Part shown: in pieces, positions 25,393-35,439 of the stretch
Layout: each line of letters opens with the position of its first letter
How positions within the stretch are numbered: position 1 is the stretch's first letter
Source: Hemibagrus wyckioides
Lineage: Eukaryota > Chordata > Actinopteri > Siluriformes > Bagridae
Direction: 5' to 3'
NCBI RefSeq assembly: GCF_019097595.1
Contig: NC_080735.1
Coordinates: 2,838,917 to 2,902,916 of the forward strand
Length of the DNA stretch: 64,000 nt
Made by a program: the position numbers and the translations under genes
Notes under the pieces: generated by a model
Database searches by the model: none
The model's input: the letters and a program-made list of their open reading frames with translations, nothing else
What the model was told of the DNA's origin: nothing

Positions 25393-25619
25393 GTTTGAAT
25401 TGGTTTCATTCTTTAGCGGCAACAATAAAATAGAAATAATGTGAAATTCTGTCAAATAAAAATAAATAAATAAATAAATACCGCAGGCGAACTGAATTTG
25501 TGGCTTTTCGGGGTTTTTTTGTTTGTTTTTTGTTTGTTTGTTTGTTTGTTTTAAATAAATAAATACCCAAATATTAAGCATTTGGGAGCAAATGAATAAT
25601 TTTACAGATAAGAACTGAA
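24731..25619. other. Microsatellite-rich AT DNA
   Basis: Holds (CA)n at 24749-24791, (ATT)n at about 24917-24948, ATTT repeats near 25013-25041, AAAT repeats at 25193-25252, (AT)n at 25316-25391, and short AAAT/TTTG tracts to 25563. No gene is seen. Confidence 0.8.
25316..25391. repeat. (AT)n microsatellite
   Basis: About 38 uninterrupted AT dinucleotides. It is the first of five long AT tracts between 25 and 37 kb. Self-complementary, with cruciform potential. Confidence 0.95.
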
Positions 25620-25905
25620 CTTCAGGTGTTTGTCTCGCATCTATTTTGGGAGCAAGTTGCCATCTGAAACGACTGAGAAGCTAATTTGTCTGTGAATTGC
25701 AGTGTTATTAGAGGCAGTAGGTACTCGTCAATGTGTGTGTGTGTGTGTGTGTGTGCGCGCGCTCATTGATCCTGGTTCACGCTGACGTCATCGTCCGCCT
25801 CACTGACTAGATTAATGTCAATGCGACTTAATTGTAATGGATTAAAGCTTATTAGAAAATCTATGAAAGGCCAAATAGCTAAAATCCACTCCTTGGTACT
25901 GAGCT
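25620..25905. promoter_or_regulatory. Candidate enhancer, downstream of eng1
   Basis: Apart from a short (TG)n tract at about 25733-25755 this stretch is repeat-free in a repeat-laden region. It contains a full CRE TGACGTCA (25783-25790) and a dense run of homeodomain cores: GATTAATGTC, CTTAATTGTAATGGATTAAAG and CTTATTAG (25810-25855). It lies about 2.7 kb beyond the eng1 stop codon. Enhancer function is inferred from composition and motifs only. Confidence 0.35.
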
Positions 25906-25959
25906 CGCGCCTTTTTTTTATCAGTTTAAAAAAAAATGACTGAGGTGTGGAAAATATTC

Positions 25960-26260
25960 AGCTGGTCATCTATATCATAATATTCCTTTAAGATGGAAGG
26001 CTTGAAGCATCAGAGAGAGATGCAACATGAGCATGAGATTTGGAATTTTTATAGGAAGTAATGTAATATCAGCGATTTTATATTTGGGATATTTGCTTAT
26101 CGAAAATTGTAACCAAGGTTTATTAATGTCTGGTTTATCCGCACGATTTATGATGCAGCTGGATTTAGAAATCATAAAGAGTCGGACAGTGTGGTCAGGG
26201 AACATGGGGAAATGTTCAGGAGGATCTATGAAGTGTTAGAGGCTTAACTAACTAATCCGC
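25960..26260. promoter_or_regulatory. Candidate conserved non-coding element
   Basis: About 300 bp without simple repeats, including GGAATTTTTATAGGAAGTAA, TTGCTTATCGAAAATTG and TTTATGATGCAGCTGG. Two short overlapping frames on opposite strands match no protein I know. By texture it is more likely non-coding conserved DNA than an exon. Confidence 0.3.
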
Positions 26261-26453
26261 TTTGATTCTGCCGTATTTTAGTTTAGATATTTCTGCATCG
26301 CACGCACCAGTATCAACTGAATTAAATGTTAGAAGGTATTGTTAGGTACTAAAAGAGCGCACGTGCAAATAACCCTACCTATAATATCACTTCTTAGTTC
26401 CAGTTATTTCTCTAGTTAGATGTCATGGCGTGAGGCAGATCCCGACTTTTTTT

Positions 26454-26491
<38 letters not shown>

Positions 26492-26941
26492 GTGCGTGTG
26501 TGTGTGTGTACCACATCAATACTATTACCCTAACACTCGATTTAAATTGAAGCAAAAGCCGGATAATTCTTGATTCTTAATTGCGCATTTAATTAATTAT
26601 CGCTTATTTATGCTTGCCTTTTTATTATCAAAGTTAATTAACCGATACTGGTCAAGTTACAAAGCGTTCTGTCTTTATAGTCTAAAGTCTAAACATCTAC
26701 ACTCTTTTTCCCTGGTGCTCTTTTGTTCAGAAGGCTGATTCGGATCATCTCATGTACACGTTTTTAAAGCTCTTTTGACTTCCAGCAGATTTTCTCTGCA
26801 ATCCCTCGAGGTAGTGAGCCTTTTTTTTGGAAACTGAAGACCCACGGGAGTCTATTTTGACGGCACACTTTGAACTTTGACCTTTAGGATTTCCTAGTCT
26901 GTGTCTCGCTGTGATTGCGCGAGACATTGCCGGTGATTCCG

Positions 26942-26944
<3 letters not shown>

Positions 26945-27022
<78 letters not shown>
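26945..27022. repeat. (AT)n microsatellite
   Basis: About 39 AT dinucleotides, directly followed by a T run and a short CA tract. Confidence 0.95.
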
Positions 27023-27024
<2 letters not shown>

Positions 27025-27353
27025 TTTTTTTCTACGTTTAAAACACACACACACACTGATTATTATTATTAGGTCAGTGAAGTCCAGCTATGAATCTGAT
27101 TTAACAACAAAAAAGAAAAAATGATGAAAAAAAAGGAAAATCGGCTTAAAGGGAATTAATTGGATTAAACGCAGGTACGCAGGACACGCAGGTACATCTG
27201 AATGGGATTTAGAGGGGGGAAATTAAAAATTAAAAAGCATACATGAAATGACCAATGATTGCGAAATGTTAGTGTTGTCATCGCCTTATCTGATTGGTCA
27301 ATAGATACAATGATGCGAGGGTGAAAGTTCAGGTGTGCGTTTCAGAAGTTCTC

Positions 27354-27418
27354 CAGATAGATAGGTAGATAGACAGACAGACAGACAGAGAGACAGATAG
27401 AGAGACAGATAGAGAGAC

Positions 27419-27495
<77 letters not shown>
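27354..27495. repeat. (GATA)n/(GACA)n microsatellite
   Basis: GATA, GACA and GAGA units, nearly pure GATA from 27421. GATA/GACA (Bkm-type) repeats are common in vertebrate genomes. No further role can be read from the sequence. Confidence 0.95.
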
Positions 27496-27751
27496 CCTTA
27501 TATATCAAACCTTAATATAAACAATTAATATTAACAGTCTATTTTAATAATGAAACTGACCAGTGGAAGAAATAAATTATTTTAATTTTTTTAAGTAATG
27601 CTACTAAATGAGTCTTTGATATTACTTTCATTTTATACTAGAAATTTAAAAAAAAAATAGTGAAAGAGATATTTTGCATGAAATAAAGCACGCATTTGTT
27701 CACCAAATTTGATCACACTTTCATTCTAATCTTTTTTTTTCTTTTCTTTTT

Positions 27752-28320
27752 TTTATTATTTCAGACAACATAATGCCTAAACAGGTGAAAATCTTTGGTT
27801 TGAAGCATCGGGTCAGTTTACGTCGTGGTGTAGAATTTGTGCGAGGTTTTCTTTTTTTAAAAAAACAAACAAAAAAAACAATATGTAGAACAGTGCAATA
27901 ACAAAAAATATCTAAAAAGTATGACACAGGAAGAAAAACAATTTTAAAAAAAAAAGAAAAGAAAGAAAGAAAAATTGCCAGCAAGTAAGGAAAACACACG
28001 TCTCAACCTTACCTGAATTTTTTAAATATATACATCTTACAATTTTGGCTAATTATATATATTTATATTTATATTTATAGAAATCTTCATAGAGTCCATA
28101 TATTTGTACAGAATTAAATAAGGAATTCTTGTCCACTTCTTCATGTCAGAAGGTCGCTTTGGCTCAGCGTCCATTAAAAACCAAAACAAAACAAACAAAA
28201 AAAAAATCAGCGTCCTCAGCGTCTTATTTTTTTTTCCTTTTTGTTTTTATATCATTGAGTGATGACATGAGGAGATGAAAAGGAGGAGGAGATCAATGAT
28301 AATAATAATCTTCTTCTCCA

Positions 28321-28357
<37 letters not shown>

Positions 28358-28527
28358 GGCGGATTCCAGCATATTTTGGTGCTTGGACCCCTTGTATTTG
28401 CGCCAATCATTTTTTTGTGTTAAAAAAGTAAAATTCACGTAGAATAGGAAAATTATGAATGGGTTTATTGTTGTTGTTATTATTGAATCAGGATTAATCC
28501 CCATCCTCAGCTCGCTCGTGCACGTTC
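27752..28527 (-). other. eng1: Probable 3' UTR of eng1
   Basis: Sequence directly downstream of the TAG stop on the minus strand. A poly(A) signal AATAAA (plus-strand TTTATT, 27752-27757) lies about 770 nt beyond the stop; a nearer one is at about 28464. The segment 28040-28180 is repeat-poor and reads as ordinary UTR (minus strand: TATGGACTCTATGAAGATTT). An (AAT)n tract at 28321-28357 interrupts it. The exact transcript end is uncertain. Confidence 0.45.
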
Positions 28528-28847
28528 CTACTCGCTGTCCTCCTTATCCTCCTGGATGGTGGTGGTGGAGTGGTTGTAGAGTCCTTGCGCCATGAGCTGC
28601 AGAGCCAGTCCGTTTTTGTAGCCGCTCGCCTTCTTGATCTTGGCTCTCTTGTTCTGGAACCAGATTTTGATCTGCGACTCGTTGAGGTTGAGCTCCTGCG
28701 CGAGGGACTGCCGCCGCTGCTCCGTGATGTAGCGACTCGCCTGGAACTCCGCCTTGAGCCGCTGCAGCTGCTCGGCCGTGAAGGCGGTGCGCGGCCGCTT
28801 GTCCTCCTTGTCGCTCTTCTTCTTCTTCAACTTCCGGGTCCTCGGTC
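28528..28847 (-). CDS. eng1: Engrailed-1 homeobox protein, exon 2 (homeodomain exon)
   Basis: Second coding exon of an engrailed transcription factor, a nuclear homeodomain repressor that patterns the midbrain-hindbrain boundary, limb and somites in vertebrates. An AG acceptor (plus-strand CT at 28848-28849) precedes GACCGAGG. The split glycine codon is completed from exon 1, and the frame runs 105 codons to TAG. Residues follow as [16 protein letters not shown] (engrailed homology 3), a 60-residue homeodomain from [12 protein letters not shown] to [10 protein letters not shown] (about residues 188-247 of the joined protein) with IWFQNKRAK and Gln50, then the C-terminal region [26 protein letters not shown] and [10 protein letters not shown] resemble En1 more than En2. 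Teleosts have eng1a and eng1b; I cannot separate them. The exon is intact. Confidence 0.95.
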
Positions 28848-28957
28848 CTGGTCCAAGAACAACGGTGGAAAAGAGAAACAAAGACGGCAAGTAAATATCG
28901 TAAAACGGAGCCCGCATATCACCATCACCATGCTTATTTATTTGTTTATTCACTTAT

Positions 28958-29168
28958 TTAATGTAGCTATGCACCGACCTTTAAGCATCATGAGTACATT
29001 TACGACATACATCCAACATCCCAAACATTTTGCAAGCACAGCCTATCCTAAACCTATTTATTTATTTATTTATTTAACGCAACTATGCACGCACCGACCT
29101 TTGCATCATGAGTAAATTTATGACGTACATCCAAAACATTTTGCACGCACAGCATATCCTAAACGAAT

Positions 29169-29224
<56 letters not shown>

Positions 29225-29470
29225 TGTAGCTATGCACCGACCTTTGAGCATCATGAGTGCATTTACGACGTTCATGCAACACCCCAAACATTTTACACGC
29301 ACAGCCTACCCTAAACGTATTTATTTTTTAATTTGTTGATTCGTTTATTTGTTTACTTTTACTGCAACCATGCATCTTTAAGCAACATGAGTGATTTTAT
29401 GATATAGGAAGGAAAAGTACCTTCAACAATCTAATGTACCAATACATATTTAATTCCTGATTTTTTATAA
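28958..29470. repeat. Degenerate intronic tandem repeat, unit about 115-150 bp
   Basis: Units start with a variant of GTAGCTATGCACCGACCTTT, continue CATCATGAGTACATTTACGA, then CAAACATTTTGCACGCACAGCC, and close with an ATTT microsatellite. Starts lie near 28963, 29079, 29226 and 29363. The ATTT tract length explains the unequal periods. Confidence 0.75.
29165..29222. repeat. (ATTT)n microsatellite in eng1 intron
   Basis: About 14 ATTT units. It is the longest of the ATTT segments that end each copy of the intronic tandem repeat. Confidence 0.9.
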
Positions 29471-29818
29471 AAAAAAAAAAAAAAACACATCTGCATTTTA
29501 TTTTAATTTTTTTCCCCATATTTATTTTGCTGTTTATTATTTGGCACGTGCAGTACTCTCGAGAGTCACGCTTTAAATATAGCTGTCAGTGCACCTTGAA
29601 TCATGTTTAAAGGTAAAATCTACATAGTAAAGCTGCACACTACTCCAATAAGAAGGAAAAGTACCCTTAGTGCGCGTGAGGTGACGCGATAGGTGAAGTG
29701 AATATGCATTATGCACCAATCAGATTATATTTCCTGCTTTGAGCTTCATGAGTGATTTTTTTACTGCCTGATCATTATTTCTATTATTTTCTGGGCGCGT
29801 GCGATACTGGTGTATTGT

Positions 29819-29822
29819 AAAA

Positions 29823-29877
<55 letters not shown>

Positions 29878-29880
29878 ATT
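29819..29880. repeat. (AAAT)n microsatellite in eng1 intron
   Basis: About 15 AAAT units in the intron, followed by an A run. Confidence 0.95.
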
Positions 29881-31112
29881 TAAAAAAAAATGTTTAGCCG
29901 GTGTAATGAAATGTTACTTATAAATTTAATAAAAATGTACAAAGTACACACTAATGCTTTAACCCTAAGTGAAAGTGTGTGTGTGTGTGTGTGTGTAATG
30001 GGATGTAATGTGTACGGTGCATCAAATCTAGTTTATTTCCAACTTTATGCATTACGTGTGATTTTATTTTAAGCACACACACACACACATTTTGCACGTA
30101 TCGCCTGGACTACACTGTAAATGCTAATTATTAAAATTATTTTTTGGCACGTGCGATACTCAGAAAACTGCAGCATGAACCCTAGAGCCTTTCGGTAAAA
30201 TATATACTTAATAAAAGATGCTCTTTAGTGCTCCTGTAGTATTTTCACAATCAATCATTTAAAACAAAAATAAAAAAGATATAATTTGTTTTCATGTCGC
30301 GTGTGTAAACAGATTAAAAAAAATCTCCTGGTATAAGGTAGCATCAATAAGACACCTTCACCTGGAAGGCTCACGTGCTACCTTTAATTTTAGACTTGCA
30401 AGCGTTAAACTATCATTAAGTTACTACCGCATTATGTTTATTGTTTTTAAAGGTAAAATATTCACACTAATGAGGACAGAAGATGATGGTTCCACTCCAG
30501 CGATGAGAAAAATATACTTTGGTACCCTTCTGTCTGGTTGTGTGAGAGCTTTCACGCTTTTATTGCATGTCGCGAGACGAAACATCCAAAATACACAACA
30601 TCGACGATAGTTTAGCTTTTTATGAATGCAGCGATTTTTGTCAGGGGGAAAAAGTACCTTTAGTTCACTTTTAGAAATCAAAGTACCAAACTCGTACTTT
30701 TCCATTGTTCCGTGATCAGGCATGAAAAAGAATTTTAAAGAACATTCTGGAAACGCTTCTGATTAAAAGCATCCCGTTAAAAGTACTTGACTCACTTGAC
30801 GCTGATGCTCTCACTACAGAGACCCTATTAGTACCTTCATATCTCAAAGTCTGCCTGTTTTAAACAAAAGAAATCCCGTTATATTCCCAGTTGTTAGCAT
30901 CACGGGGTGTGTTTTATTTTTTTAAGCCCGTAATTAATTTAAGATATATTTTTTTGCACGTGCACTACGCAGAGGAGCTGCAGCATGCTGTACAGGATAA
31001 TGCTTTAATCCAGACACACTTGTTTATCTCGAGTGTGTGTGTGTGTGTTGTTCCTCTCTCACTTTAGCGATAAATATGGAAAAAGAAAGAATAATACACA
31101 CATTAGCCTTAT

Positions 31113-31114
<2 letters not shown>

Positions 31115-31189
<75 letters not shown>
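31115..31189. repeat. (AT)n microsatellite in eng1 intron
   Basis: About 37 AT dinucleotides followed by shorter AT and GT tracts to about 31258. Reading frames through it are artefacts. Confidence 0.95.
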
Positions 31190-31193
<4 letters not shown>

Positions 31194-31817
31194 GTGTGTA
31201 TATATATATACATGTGTGTGTGTGTGTGTGTATGTATAATGTAAATATATATATATTTAACTAACCGTAGAGCTAATGTGTGTATTTCTACACAGACAAG
31301 AACAGTAGAAGAGTAAGCCACAGCATAAACAATACACGATTTGACTCTTACCGCGATATCAATCTATATCAGCTAAGGCTAATATGCTACTGACACACTG
31401 GACACTATGTAAATGCTAATCCTTTCCATACATCATTCAGGTGAGAGTGTTTGGCATTCAGCTTAAAGGGAAATGCGACTTTTTTGTTTTTAAGTAAAAA
31501 GTGAGGTTGAATGTTACATCTCAGGTCAAAGAGTTCATTTCATAAAGGCCTGCACACTGCTGTGGTGGTGCTGTGGACATTCCCAGAACCAGCAATTTGG
31601 GGAATTTAAGTGAAATCTGACCTTAATGTCCACTCCACGTTGGCTAAAACTCACTAATCTCTCTATTTTTTCTTTTTAAAATAACATTAAAAGTAAGTCA
31701 AACAGTAACGTTGTACTTGAAATCAATCAATAATCAATTAGTGTCTCTTTTACACACCATATAAATAAATCTCACCGCGAAATAAATACCATCTTTCAAT
31801 TTTTTGTAAAAATTAGA

Positions 31818-31833
31818 ATTTCTTTCTTTCTTT

Positions 31834-31873
<40 letters not shown>

Positions 31874-31875
31874 TT
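31818..31875. repeat. (TTTC)n microsatellite in eng1 intron
   Basis: Pyrimidine tetranucleotide tract, the complement of the GAAA tracts elsewhere. On the transcribed (minus) strand it reads GAAA. Confidence 0.95.
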
Positions 31876-32329
31876 TAGCTGCATGCTACACGATAGGCCT
31901 CAGTCCCCGGCTCACGGTTCAACACACACACACACGAGCTTTTAGATTGCACTGCAGAAGAAAAAAAAACATTTCCCTTTTTTTCCTAAAAGAAAACTTC
32001 CTGTCTAAACTGACAATAGAAATTAAATGCTGGATTTTTGCCGAAATGTTTTTTTTTATTATTATTAATATTATTTAATTATTTTTCTCAGCTCAGGACT
32101 ACAGGCTGTGAGTCTCGTGCTCATCATTAATGTTAGTCTTTATTTAGCTTGTTATTGTTGTGTGTTAGTGTGTTAAGGTTTACACACAGACACAGACACA
32201 CACACACTCACACACACTTTGCACATGGGCTTTATTTCCCCGACAGTACGCCTACACTTTAATATATAATGCATAAAAGTTATTATTATTATAAATAAAA
32301 AGCTTTTGGTGAAATTACAGAATGCTAAG

Positions 32330-32605
32330 TGTCCACTCAGAGGTGCGCACGTGACTGATTGGTCAGCTCAAAGTCAAAGTTTCTGACCAGCTTGTCATTA
32401 TATTCCATGATTCGGGAATAAAATTCAGCCCTCGCGCTCTTTTTTCCCCGTGTTATATAGGCTCTCCTCCGAGCACGCGCGCTTCGCTGCTGTCGGCCCT
32501 GAATAATGCGAATAAATTGTCATGCAGGAGCTGAGTTTATGCACGAGACTCTAATGAGACGATCAGTGACTTAATTAGTGAGGAGTTTTTTTGCAGCAAC
32601 TCAGC
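32330..32605. promoter_or_regulatory. Candidate intronic enhancer of eng1
   Basis: Repeat-free 275-bp island near the 5' end of the intron. It has TGATTGGTCAGCTCAAAGTC with an inverted CCAAT (ATTGG), CTGAATAATGCGAATAAATT, GTCATGCAGGAGCTGAG, and homeodomain cores in CTCTAATGAGACG and GACTTAATTAGTGAGG. It stands out sharply from the AT-microsatellite intron around it. Function is inferred, not shown. Confidence 0.4.
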
Positions 32606-32654
32606 ACAGTCACTGGAAAACTGCTAAAGCTAAGCTACACGTATAACCAATGCA

Positions 32655-32836
32655 TAGTCGCCTCAGTCACCTCAGGCTTGCTCACTTGGGATAACATCTA
32701 GGACTGTTTGTCTGTTTGTCTGTTTATATGTTTGTTGTTTTCTCATGTTGTTTCTCATGTAAAGCTGCTTTCAGACAATGCTCTTTGTTAAAAGCGCCAT
32801 ACAAATAAAACTGAATTGAATTGAATTGAATTGAAT
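32655..32836 (+). repeat. Dispersed fish retroposon 3' end, copy 2
   Basis: Shares with 665-930 the strings CACCTCAGGCTTGCTCA-like, AAAGCTGCTTTCAGACAATG and the tail ACAAATAAAACTGAATTGAA, here with a longer GAATT run. Same orientation, antisense to eng1, lacking the 5' CCTCTCAAGG part. Confidence 0.7.
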
Positions 32837-33042
32837 ATTCTTATTAGCATTAATAGATATACATTACACAGAACTTCCCGTTTAAGATTTTATATTACTG
32901 AATAAAATAATCACTAATGCCTTACTATAATAACGTGTTTATTAGCACACATAATATTATCAAACCTCATTAATTTTATTTTAATTTTTTACTTTATACA
33001 CCGATAAATATCCAGCTTATATATCCAGAGTAGAATTAAATG

Positions 33043-33043
<1 letters not shown>

Positions 33044-33100
<57 letters not shown>
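33044..33100. repeat. (AT)n microsatellite in eng1 intron
   Basis: About 28 AT dinucleotides about 380 bp from the exon 1 splice donor. Confidence 0.95.
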
Positions 33101-33103
<3 letters not shown>

Positions 33104-33267
33104 ATATATATATAAAATAAAAATATTTATATTTATTTATTTCTATTCTAATTGTAGGATTATTATATAAGACGTGCAGTAAGGCATGTAAAGGTGAAAC
33201 ATTTTAAAACAATTGAAATTATTTACCATTATTTTAATATATAATTAATGGGATTGTATCAGCATAT

Positions 33268-33309
<42 letters not shown>

Positions 33310-33483
33310 GTGTTAGGATTAATTTCAGAAAAATTATTTTAGTGATTGAAATAATCAGAATAATATATAGAAAAATATACAGATTTTTTCCCATGTGTGC
33401 GCTCCCATAACGTTACCGAGAAGCTCCCCGTGCATCAAAAAAAAATTAAAAAGAAATCCAACACTAGGATGAAGAAGCCTCAC

Positions 33484-34000
33484 CGGATGAGGGTCTGTCC
33501 GAGTAGCGCGTGCAGTAGACCCAGGCGGGCCACAGCAGAGGTTGTGTGGAGTCTTTAGCCGCCGCCGTGGTTGTGGTTGTTGTTATTGTTGCTGTTGCCG
33601 CTGCGCCTCCGCCTCCGCCGCCGCTCGCGCCGTTCACCTCCGTGAGACTCGAGCCGTCCCCGCACGTCGTGCTTCCTTCGAGCAGCACCTTGGACGACGT
33701 CGACGACGACGAAGACGAAGAAGACGGAGACGAGGAGGAGGAAGAAGAAGAAGACGAAGAGGAGGAAGAAGACGATGAAGTGCGGTGGTCGACGGTGGAG
33801 TCTGCGCGCGACGACGGCCTCGCGACCAGCGGGCTGACGTTTTCCCTGCTCGAGAGCAGCTCGCGCTTGCAGCCGAAGTCGGGCCGCAGGATGTTGTCGA
33901 TGAAGAAGTTCGTGGTGCGGTGGACCTGCGGCGCCGCCTCGCGCGCTAGAACCGGAGGGGACGCGCTCTCGCGCTCGGACGGATCCTTCCGCTCCTCCAT
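33484..34000 (-). CDS. eng1: Engrailed-1 homeobox protein, exon 1
   Basis: First coding exon, 172 codons plus one base. It starts at the ATG at 34000 (MEERKDPSERES, like the ME(E/D) start of fish engrailed) and ends PSS+G before a GTGAGG donor. Residues 30-43 are engrailed homology 1 with FFIDNIL, the Groucho/TLE-binding repressor motif, followed by RPDFGCKRE as in En1. Residues 74-104 are almost all serine. A short glycine run and a Thr/Ala run (about 126-148) follow, then QPLLWPAWVYCTRYSDRPSS (to 172), engrailed homology 2, whose tryptophans contact Pbx. The joined protein is 278 aa. Low-complexity tracts differ widely between species, but the serine tract is unusually long. No frameshift or stop is seen. 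Confidence 0.94.
33690..33782 (-). repeat. eng1: Coding trinucleotide-like tract (polyserine)
   Basis: On the plus strand this is a mixed GAC/GAA/GAG/GAT run; on the coding strand it is TCN codons giving about 30 serines with single Pro and Thr breaks. Mixed codons suggest an older or selected tract and not a fresh expansion. It can slip in replication and is a likely length polymorphism. Confidence 0.85.
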
Positions 34001-34450
34001 TTATTTATTTTTGTTTCAAGAACAACAACAACAACAACAACAAAAATCCCACTTGTTGCCAGCAAAATATTTATCCTGGAATAAAAAAACCCTGGAGATT
34101 ATCTTCAATCTTTAGATACACCTTGAAGTCGCTGCACCATCGGAATGCCTCGTGCACCTTTCTCACTTATTTATTCATTTGCTTCATATAAGTTTTTTTT
34201 TCTTAACGCGTCTCGAAGATCAAAACACACTCACACACGGCGGTCGGTGATGCTCCGCGGCCCGTGCCTCGCGCCCCCACGTATGACAGCTCGCGCTTCC
34301 TAAACTCTTTCTAAAAATCTTTTTTTTTTAACCCCCCAGCCCTCCCCCGTTTTCATCCTCAACCGGAAGCACGTGAGCGAGTCACACGTGCTATGGGCCA
34401 ATAGGATGAATGCGTCTTTGCTGTCACAGGAAAGGGCGTCCAATCGAGTT
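34001..34450 (-). promoter_or_regulatory. eng1: eng1 5' UTR and proximal promoter region
   Basis: Immediately upstream of the ATG on the minus strand. A short (AAC)n run (34020-34043) lies in the likely 5' UTR. A GC-rich, CpG-containing stretch is at 34236-34300. Farther up are two CACGTG E-boxes (34370-34375 and 34385-34390) and two CCAAT strings (34398-34402 and 34440-34444). I see no convincing TATA box. The transcription start cannot be placed from sequence alone. Confidence 0.45.
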
Positions 34451-34596
34451 TTACGACGTTTTTAAACAACAAAAGAGTGAAGGCGCCTTTAATGTCAGAT
34501 ACAACCGACGCGCGCGAACACTTATGCACGCGCTGCCGGTGCCACGGTGATGGACAGAGAGCGGATCATTTAATAACGCATTATTATTATTAATAT

Positions 34597-34637
<41 letters not shown>

Positions 34638-34899
34638 AAATATTAAGTAAATAAATATACAGATAACAATTCGTACAATATTATTAGACACAAAAGCAGC
34701 AGTAATAATAATAATAATAAAAATAATAATAACAATAATAATACTAAAACAGATAAACAAACTGTATTAAAAACTAAAAACAAAAAGCTAAACATAATAA
34801 TATTTTGTAAATCATTATAATTATTTATTATTTATAGTTTTTACAATATAATAATAATAATGCTAATTTTGATGATAATAATAATAATAATAATAATAA

Positions 34900-34930
<31 letters not shown>

Positions 34931-35080
34931 AAGGAAATTTAATACAACGCTATAACATAGATAGTAATAATAATATGTATAAATATTTATGATTTTATTT
35001 CAATAATAATTATAATAATAATAGTAAGTTGTAGTAGTAGTTGTAGTATTCTTGTAGGAGTAGTTCTTCTTCTTCTTCTT

Positions 35081-35154
<74 letters not shown>

Positions 35155-35439
35155 TTTGTCCTTAAACTCTGTGCTTTAAACCACATTTACTTCCTTGCCA
35201 AATTTGTTCTTTATGCTACAAAAAAATAAACCTCGAAAAAAAAAAAAATAACCTCGAAACTTGCTTCATGTAAGCGCGTGCACGTCATATAGTCATTTTT
35301 CTTTCACGTCTTTTTTGTCATTCAAAAAAGTAATAAATAATAATAATGTAATTATAATAATAATAAATGTAATAATGTAAATGTCTTTTGGTTGCACGCA
35401 ATTAGATGAGACTGGTAAACTATTATTAAAATATGAAAA
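34451..35439. other. Microsatellite-rich upstream flank of eng1
   Basis: Contains (AGT)n at 34598-34633, scattered AAT tracts, and a large inverted pair of compound trinucleotide tracts (34874-34933 and 35067-35152). No gene is seen. Confidence 0.8.
34874..35152. repeat. Inverted compound microsatellite, (AAT)n(AAG)n facing (CTT)n(ATT)n
   Basis: Left arm: about 9 AAT then 11 AAG units (34874-34933). Right arm: about 14 CTT (35067-35109), an ACT break, then about 14 ATT units (to 35152). Read on the opposite strand, the right arm is AAT then AAG, so the arms are complementary in order, with a spacer of about 133 bp that itself has TAG/GTA trinucleotides. It lies about 0.9 kb upstream of the eng1 start codon. 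Confidence 0.85.

Larger units (their letters stand above)
26261..27751. other. Intergenic DNA with microsatellites downstream of eng1
   Basis: Contains (GA)n at 26458-26489 followed by (GT)n, (AT)n at 26945-27022, and GATA/GACA repeats at 27354-27495 whose core (27421-27494) is nearly pure GATA. Between them lie unique AT-rich segments. No gene is seen. Confidence 0.75.
28848..33483 (-). other. eng1: eng1 intron (4,636 bp)
   Basis: Bounded on the minus strand by a GTGAGG donor (plus 33478-33483) and a CAG acceptor, at the conserved engrailed position in the glycine after SDRPSS. It contains ATTT repeats at 29165-29222, AAAT at 29819-29879, (AT)n at 31115-31189 and 33044-33100, TTTC at 31818-31875, and a dispersed repeat at 32655-32836. 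It also has a degenerate internal repeat with TAGCTATGCACCGACCT starts near 28964, 29081, 29227 and 29363, and four GCACGTGC-like motifs. A repeat-free segment at 32330-32600 may be an enhancer. Confidence 0.9.

Noticed and set aside
28847..28953. Continuation of the homeodomain frame to a methionine at 28953
   Set aside because: The extension is intron sequence beyond a clear AG acceptor. Joining to exon 1 restores the conserved SDRPSSGPRTRK junction, so this is not an alternative start.
28570..29115. Plus-strand frame of 181 codons opposite eng1 exon 2
   Set aside because: Antisense shadow of the homeodomain exon; leucine-rich only because of the complementary codon pattern.
33464..33483. 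Extension of exon 1 frame by GEASSS to a stop
   Set aside because: The frame runs through the GTGAGG donor into the intron; engrailed genes are spliced at this glycine.
33542..34115. Open frames of 78 and 189 codons on the plus strand opposite eng1 exon 1
   Set aside because: They are antisense shadows of the engrailed exon. The Asp/Glu and Arg runs are the complement of the serine codons.
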